Of a stretch of DNA of 64,000 nucleotides, positions 58,614 through 64,000 are shown piece by piece. The position numbers and the translations under genes were made by a program. The first letter of the stretch is position 1, and each line of letters begins with the position of its first letter. Source of the stretch: Clitoria ternatea (taxonomy: Eukaryota; Streptophyta; Magnoliopsida; Fabales; Fabaceae); NCBI GenBank assembly GCA_037962975.1, contig CM075673.1, positions 127,306,667-127,370,666 of the forward strand, given 5' to 3'. Under the pieces are notes generated by a model. That model was not told where the DNA came from. It worked only from the letters and a program-made list of their open reading frames with translations, and did not search any database.

Positions 58614-60355
58614 TGTTGTAGGTACCTTCCAAGAAATGAACTTGGAAGATGAAGAAGGAAACAAAAAATAAAGGAGATACATCAAAAAATGACGAACCTC
58701 AACAAAAGGAGTGGATCACCTTAAAGAATCACCCCTTGGACAACATCGTAGGTGAAATAACAAAAGGTGTAAGTACTCGAAACGCTATTAGAAATGCATG
58801 CAATCACTTAGCTTTTGTATCACAAATAGAACCCAAAAATATCAATGAAGCTATTATTGATGAACATTGGATGTTGGCCATGCAAGAAGAATTGAATCAA
58901 TTTGAAAGAAATAAAGTTTGGGAACTTGTCCCAAGACCCAATGACCATCTAATAATAGGTACTAAATGGGTTTTTAGAAATAAGCTAGATGAAAATGGAA
59001 TAATAACAAGAAATAAAGCTAGATTAGTTGCTAAAGGATATAATCAAGAAGAGGGAATAGACTATGAAGAAACGTATGCTCCCATAGCTAGATTAGAAGC
59101 CATAAGATTACTGTTAGCATTTGCTTGTTGTATGTATTTTAAGCTTTATCAAATGGATGTCAAAAGCGCTTTTCTAAACGGCTATATTCAAGAAGAAATT
59201 TATGTAGATCAACCTCCCGATTTTGAAAATCACAAATTTCCAAACCATGTTTTTAAATTGAGAAAAACTTTATATGGTTTGAAACAAGCTCCAAGAGCTT
59301 GGTATGAAAGACTTAGTAAATTTCTTTTAGAAAATAATTTTGAAAGAGGAAAGGTTGATACTACGTTGTTTATAAAACGTAAAAACAATGACATTCTTTT
59401 GGTACAAGTTTATGTTGATGACATAATATTTGGTGCTACTAACGAAATTCTTTGTCAAGAGTTTGTCAAGATTATGCAAGATGAATTCAAAATGTCCATG
59501 ATGGGAGAACTCACCTTCTTCCTTGGATTACAAATCAAACAAACAAATGAAGGGACTTTCATTAGTCAAATGAAATATTACAAAGAACTACTCAAAAGAT
59601 TTGAAATGGATAAGGCAAACGAAATAGCTACACCCATGAGTACATCTTGCTACTTAGACAAAGATAAGAAGGGTAAGGACGTTGAAATAACTAAATACTG
59701 AGGTATGATTAGCTCCTTACTTTACTTAACAGCTAGTAGGCCTGATATTATGTTTGTTGTATGCATGTGTGCTAGATATTAAGCATGTCCTAAAGAATCA
59801 CGTCTCACTGCCGTAAAAAGAATTTTGACATATCTTGTGGGTACTCAAAATGTTGGTTTATGGTATCCTAAAGGCGTTGAATGTATTCTCATAAGATATT
59901 CTGATTCTGACTTTGCTTGTTGTAAACTTGATAGAAAAAGTACCAGTGGCACATGTCATTTACTTGGTAGTTCCCTTATTTCTTGGCATAGCAAGAAGCA
60001 AGTAAGTATTGTTTTTTCGACAGTTGAAGCAGAATATGTAGCAGCTGGCAGTTGTTGTGCTCAAATTCTTTGGATGAGACAACAACTTCTTGACTTTGGT
60101 GTTGTTTTAAACAAAGTGCCTATTAAATGTGATAACACTAGCGCCGTAAATATCTCCAAAAATCCTGTCATGCATTCTAGGACTAAACATATTGAAATAA
60201 GACATCATTTTATAAGAGACCATGTTTTGAAAGGAGATTGTGTTCTTGAATATGTTGAAACTTCAAAACAATTGGCAGATATTTTTACAAAACCCCTTCC
60301 GAAAGAACAATTTATAAATATTAGAAGGGAATTAGGAATTTTGGAAATTGTTTAA
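58614..60355 (+). pseudogene. Broken RT-RNase H of copia element F
   Basis: After the GATGA copy the integrase-RT linker resumes (VVGTFQEMNLEDEE), shifts frame near 58665, then is open from 58649 to 59701 (350 residues): KWVFRNKLDE, MDVKSAFLNG (Asp near residue 170), LKQAPRAWYERL and catalytic YVDD at 255-258. In-frame stops lie at 59699-59701 and near 59780. RNase H follows in the same frame, 59825-60355: YSDSDFA (Asp), RKSTSGTCHLLG, VEAEYVA (Glu), CDNTSAVNISKNPV (Asp) and TKHIEIRHHFIRDHV. It ends at ADIFTKPLPKEQF, the usual copia C-terminus. Confidence 0.92.
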
Positions 60356-61181
60356 ATTGATTTTTATCACTTTTTCTTACTCCTTGAACATAATTTTGAA
60401 AATCTTTAACTTAAAGATTTTAAATTTTATTTTTCATTTCTTTGAACATAGTACTTTACTTTGTGATATACATACAATTTTTGAAGTAAATACATACTCC
60501 ACAAAAACTCTTGTTTTATTTCAAGTTCTCAGGAAGCATATACTTAATTAAACATATTTTGACACAAAAATAATCTCCTATATACCACATGGTTCTCAAA
60601 AATAAATGGCAAATGACCTTTGATTTTCTTGACTCTCTTATGAAATAAAAATCATTGGCAAATTGCAAAATTTTAATCCTGTATAACCTCTAACTTTGCT
60701 TATCCAAAAGAAGGAGAAAACATCATTATGATTGCTTACATGCTTCGAATTACTCTGTGATATATGTTGCATGTTTTAGGGGGAGTTTTATATGCAAATG
60801 GTATCTATCTCTACAAAATGTATCTGTCTTAAAGTGGTATATATTCTTCAATATTTTTTTATCATCTCAAAGGGGAGTTTTTGATGATGCCAAAGGGGGA
60901 GAAAATTATATATACATTCTAAGTGGCATAAAGTATTTTACAAAGGGGAAGAGAATATCATGATGTTATAATTGTATAAATGTCAAAGTAGGGAATAACA
61001 TCTAGAATCAACATCACTATCTATCCTTGTTGAAATTACATGTGTAAATGACAAAGTGGTATTCAATTATATGCATAACATGTGGTATCAAATTATATGT
61101 GTAAGGGATAGTCAGTTATGCCATATGTTTGAATTGTTATGAAACTAACACCCCGAGAGATGAACATTTGTTGTCATCATC
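60356..61181 (+). other. 3' non-coding region of F
   Basis: AT-rich. Includes a second purine-rich stretch CAAAGGGGGAGAAAA near 60890. Frames at 60348-60551 and 60757-60963 are short, hydrophobic and unlike known envelope proteins; I do not call an env-like gene. Confidence 0.6.
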
Positions 61182-61195
61182 AAAAACAGGGAGAA
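61182..61195 (+). other. Polypurine tract of F
   Basis: AAAAACAGGGAGAA directly before TGTATTTATATG, the LTR start. Confidence 0.75.
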
Positions 61196-61494
61196 TGTAT
61201 TTATATGTTGATGTTGGTTTTGATAATGACACAACAAATGAAGAGATATTAAGGACGTTGTGCAAAGCAATTAATTGAATCATGAAGTTCAAACAAAACG
61301 AGTCAAGGATTCAAGAGTTAAATGCATAAGGATTAAATTTGATGAACAACAAAGGACTTGAGCCAAAACATTCATAAAGATCTAAATCGAGTGAAAAATG
61401 ATCAACAAAAGTGCCAAGAATCAAAGGAAACAAAACGAATATAATTAAGTATCAAAAAGGGTCCAAAATGCATCAAAACGCAAGTAACAGCTAT

Positions 61495-61800
61495 GGGAAT
61501 CAATTCACCACATATGGGAATCAATTCATGGAGTATAAATAGCCTAGGAATTGATTCATTAAGCCTAGGAATCGATTCACAAGCTTAAGAATCGATTTAT
61601 ATTGCATGGGAATCGATTCATGTCATTTTTAAAGCCCAGGAATCAATTCATTTGCTAGAAAAACAAGGGGAATCGATTCAAAGCACAAAGAATCGATTCA
61701 TTGCTATTTATTTCATGAAGGAGCCGATTCATTCCTTTAAGGAATCGATTCACATGTTGTATCAAGGGAAAAATTCACGCTAGGAATCAATTCATTGAAC
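61495..61800. repeat. GGAATCGATTCA palindrome array in LTR of F
   Basis: About 13 copies of GAATC(G/A)ATTCA or close variants spaced roughly 15-35 bp. Core GAATCGATTC is a perfect 10-bp palindrome. It lies upstream of the TATA box. Confidence 0.85.
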
Positions 61801-61988
61801 GACTCATTCAGTTTAAATTCAAATAGAGACAGCACAGATCGTACTACACAAATTATAGATCGCACTACCAATTTCATATTCGAAGAACCATGCTCCACCA
61901 AACCACTCCATGCTGCAGGGAATTAAGAATGCAACGACACCATGCTCCACTATGATTCTTTAATTGCAAAAATCATACCTTCAGCTAC

Positions 61989-61996
61989 TATAAATA
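61989..61996 (+). promoter_or_regulatory. TATA box of the LTR of F
   Basis: TATAAATA in CTACTATAAATAGAGG. Another TATAAATA lies at 61534-61541 inside the palindrome array; the downstream one has the better context. Confidence 0.65.
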
Positions 61997-62944
61997 GAGG
62001 AAGGAAATGAAGGGTTAAATCATCCCAGCAATGAAACATTTTCTTGCTTCCTTCTTTCTCTCCAGCGTCACTTTCTTCTCTATTGGCCAATTTACTCTCT
62101 GCTCAATTTTATTTGCATATTATTTTGAGAGTAAAATTTTGTGAGCAAAATTATTTTAAGAGTTAAACTTGCATATTATTTCTTGAGAGAGAAAATTATT
62201 TTTTGAAGTGCTAAAATTTGCATATCCTCTCTTTGAGAGTTACCATTTTGTTAGAGCTTTAATTTGTATATTCACTCTATTGGAGAGTTACTCTTGTATT
62301 CTAAACACCAAAATTTCTAGAGTTGTGGGTTGGGTTTCAACCTTGTAAATTGTGGGATTGAGAGATTGGGTGGGGTGCCCTTGTACTTGTGAGAATTGGG
62401 TTCTTGAGTGTGGGACACTAGGAAGCCGCGATTGTTCAAAGTTGTATCTCTAATCTCCAATAGTGGAAATCCTCTAAGTAGGTTGCTTAGAGGCGAGACG
62501 TACACTGGTATGGTGGAACTCGTATATATCGATTTACAAATCTCTCTTCCCTAAACTCATTTAATTTGTGCACTTAACTTGCTTACTTGATTTATTGTAT
62601 TATTGCCAATTAATTTGGACTAAGTGCATGTTATATTAAGTTGTAAATTATTTCGATTAACATTGTTGAAATTAGCTTTAAGTAATATTCTTGAATTAAT
62701 TTGAAATCTTTCTAAGTACCATAAATATTGTTGTGATTAATTTGATTCCATTTCTTGAATATTACTTAGACCTTTTAAGTGCTTATTATTTTGTCTTGTG
62801 TATAAATTGTTACTACTTGCTATTAAGTTTATCATCTTTAATAAACATAGTAACTAAGGAATCAACTTCAAAAGCATTCAAAGTAAAATTTTTTAATACT
62901 CAATTCAGCCCCCCTCTTGAGTACTTGAGGCCACTTGGTTAACA

Positions 62945-62949
62945 GTTAC
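62945..62949. other. Presumed target site duplication of F, right (GTTAC)
   Basis: E sequence resumes here; the homologous B text reads GTTGC at about 15847. The left partner is not in the window. Confidence 0.6.
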
Positions 62950-63999
62950 ACCTATATGCAGGCCTATTGGGTAGACTAGCACTAGGAATTAAATCTATTT
63001 GATGTTCTATTCCCCGAATTGGAGGTAAGCCTTTAGGAATGTCTTTAAGAAAGAGGTCTTAAAATTGATCTAGAATGTTTTGTATCCCTTTGGGCAAAGT
63101 AGAAGGGGAAGATCCTATTGAGCACAAGGAAGTGCTAGGGATATCTTTGGGAATCATGATTAAGACTTGATTTTGAAGAAGCATGGCTTGCTTCAAATCA
63201 TGTTTTGTAGCTAAGAAATTGGCTCTAGAGTCATCATAAATGATAACTCCTTTTCCTTTATCTTCTTTTTTGTTTTTCTTTTGTTTTTCTAAATTGTTAG
63301 AAGAAGAACCTAATTCTCTATCCCTTTTTAACTTCATTTGAAGTTGATCTTTTAGCACTTGTTGAGGGGTTAAGGGATGTAAAACTATTTTCTTGTTATC
63401 AAGCTTAAATGTGAGGGTGTTAGAGAACCCTTCATGGATGACCTTTCTATCATACTGCCAAGGTCTCCCTAAAAGTATGTGGGTTACTTCCATAGGTACT
63501 GCATCTCATTTTATTTCATCTTTATAGGTACCTATGGTAAAATTAATTAAGACTTGCTTATTAACTAACATCTCTCCCTTTTTATTTAACCATTGCAACT
63601 TGTAAGGTCTAGGGTGATCTATTAGTTTTAAGCCCATTTTGTGAACTGGTCTTTGACTAGCCACATTGGCACAACTCCCACTATCCACAATGAGAGAACA
63701 TAATTTTTCATTTATATAATATCTTGTGTAAGAGATGTTCTCTCTTTGTGTACAATCATCAAGCTTAACATGGCTTCCAAGTAACTTTCGAATCATGTAA
63801 AGCTCTCCATCATCCCCTAAAATATGCTCACTGTCATATGAAGCACTACTTAAGTCATCACTTGAATTGTGATTATCAGAATCAGACTCTGATTGACTTG
63901 AGTAGATTTCATTGTTTTTCAAAATCATGGTTTTCTTTGTAGTACATTCAGAAGCAATATGACCTCTTCCAAGGCATTTAAAACATTTGATGGTAGATG
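62950..63999 (-). pseudogene. Gag zinc knuckle and protease region of element E
   Basis: Minus-strand frame: intact zinc knuckle CFKCLGRGHIASEC near 63985-63945, acidic Ser/Asp-rich spacer, retropepsin with DSGS (LCSLIVDSGSCANV) near 63690, ILLGRPWQYDRKVIHEGF near 63470, a Lys-rich stretch, then the linker HQIDLIPSAS leading to reverse transcriptase. In-frame stops at about 63503-63505 (where the relative has Cys) and 63056-63058. Better preserved than B in the knuckle and protease. Confidence 0.87.
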
Positions 64000-64000
64000 A
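62950..64000 (-). mobile_element. Element E: second CRM-like Ty3 element, partial
   Basis: Close relative of B 15840-16900 throughout. Its RT, integrase and 3' LTR are missing at the left where F is inserted; the rest of gag lies right of the window. Not the missing part of B, since B has its own copy of this region. Confidence 0.87.

Larger units (their letters stand above)
36016..62944 (+). mobile_element. Element F: Ty1/copia (SIRE-like), 5' half missing, split by G
   Basis: Present are the integrase tail, reverse transcriptase, RNase H, long 3' non-coding stretch, polypurine tract and 3' LTR. The 5' LTR, gag, protease and integrase core are missing left of about 36015. The right end has GTTAC, the expected duplication, in the linker before reverse transcriptase of element E. 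Lineage call rests on the RT/RNase H text (LLGSSLISWHSKKQ, HFIRDHVLKGD) and is moderate. Confidence 0.85.
61196..62944 (+). repeat. 3' LTR of copia element F
   Basis: About 1.75 kb, TG...TTAACA. Boundaries come from the purine tract on the left and the resumption of element E sequence on the right; no second copy is in the window. Contains the GAATCGATTC array and a TATA box. Confidence 0.8.

Noticed and set aside
60348..60963. Envelope-like gene of the SIRE type after copia pol
   Set aside because: Only short unconnected frames, no signal peptide plus coiled coil plus transmembrane arrangement.

Overview
The window is plant nuclear repeat DNA made almost entirely of nested LTR retrotransposons. 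I see no single-copy host gene, rRNA or tRNA gene. Ogre/Tat, Tekay-type, CRM-like and SIRE-like elements together point to a dicot, perhaps a legume; that taxonomic guess is inference only.

Layout. Positions 1-12457 hold element A (+ strand), a Tekay-type Ty3 chromovirus with ~4 kb LTRs; its first ~430 bp lie left of the window. A sits in or next to the 3' LTR of element B (- strand), a CRM-like Ty3 element seen at 12463-17128 and 33930-~36015. B is split in gag by element D (- strand, 17129-33924), a 16.8 kb Ogre/Tat element with TCTAC target duplications. At about 36015 the B leader is joined abruptly to the integrase region of a Ty1/copia element F (+ strand, SIRE-like). F resumes at 58614 and ends with its 3' LTR (61196-62944), which lies inside a second CRM-like element, E (- strand, 62950 to window end). 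F is split by element G (- strand, 36485-58608, GATGA duplications), a Tekay-family derivative whose coding region has decayed. The left LTR of G is split by element C (- strand, 39733-51182, AARTC duplications), a Tekay-type element with recognisable gag-pol. The insertion order is therefore E, then F, then G, then C on the right, and B, then D and (independently) A on the left.

Coding state. A is nearly open: one in-frame stop between the capsid part and the zinc knuckles, and one frameshift in the chromodomain. C has several stops and two frameshifts. B, D, E and F are multiply broken. G keeps only traces of reverse transcriptase sequence.

Most unusual signal. The LTRs of A, C and G carry clustered small hairpins. 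In C and G a constant five-base loop (TCCCA on +, TGGGA in the sense RNA) sits on stems that differ from hairpin to hairpin yet stay complementary, and several stem pairs differ between the C and G families by compensatory changes. The same LTRs carry CACTCGG/CCGAGTG repeats and CGCTTGAGCG palindromes. The copia LTR has its own palindromic array (GAATCGATTC), the A LTR has a ~182 bp tandem repeat, and D has minisatellites before its 3' LTR.
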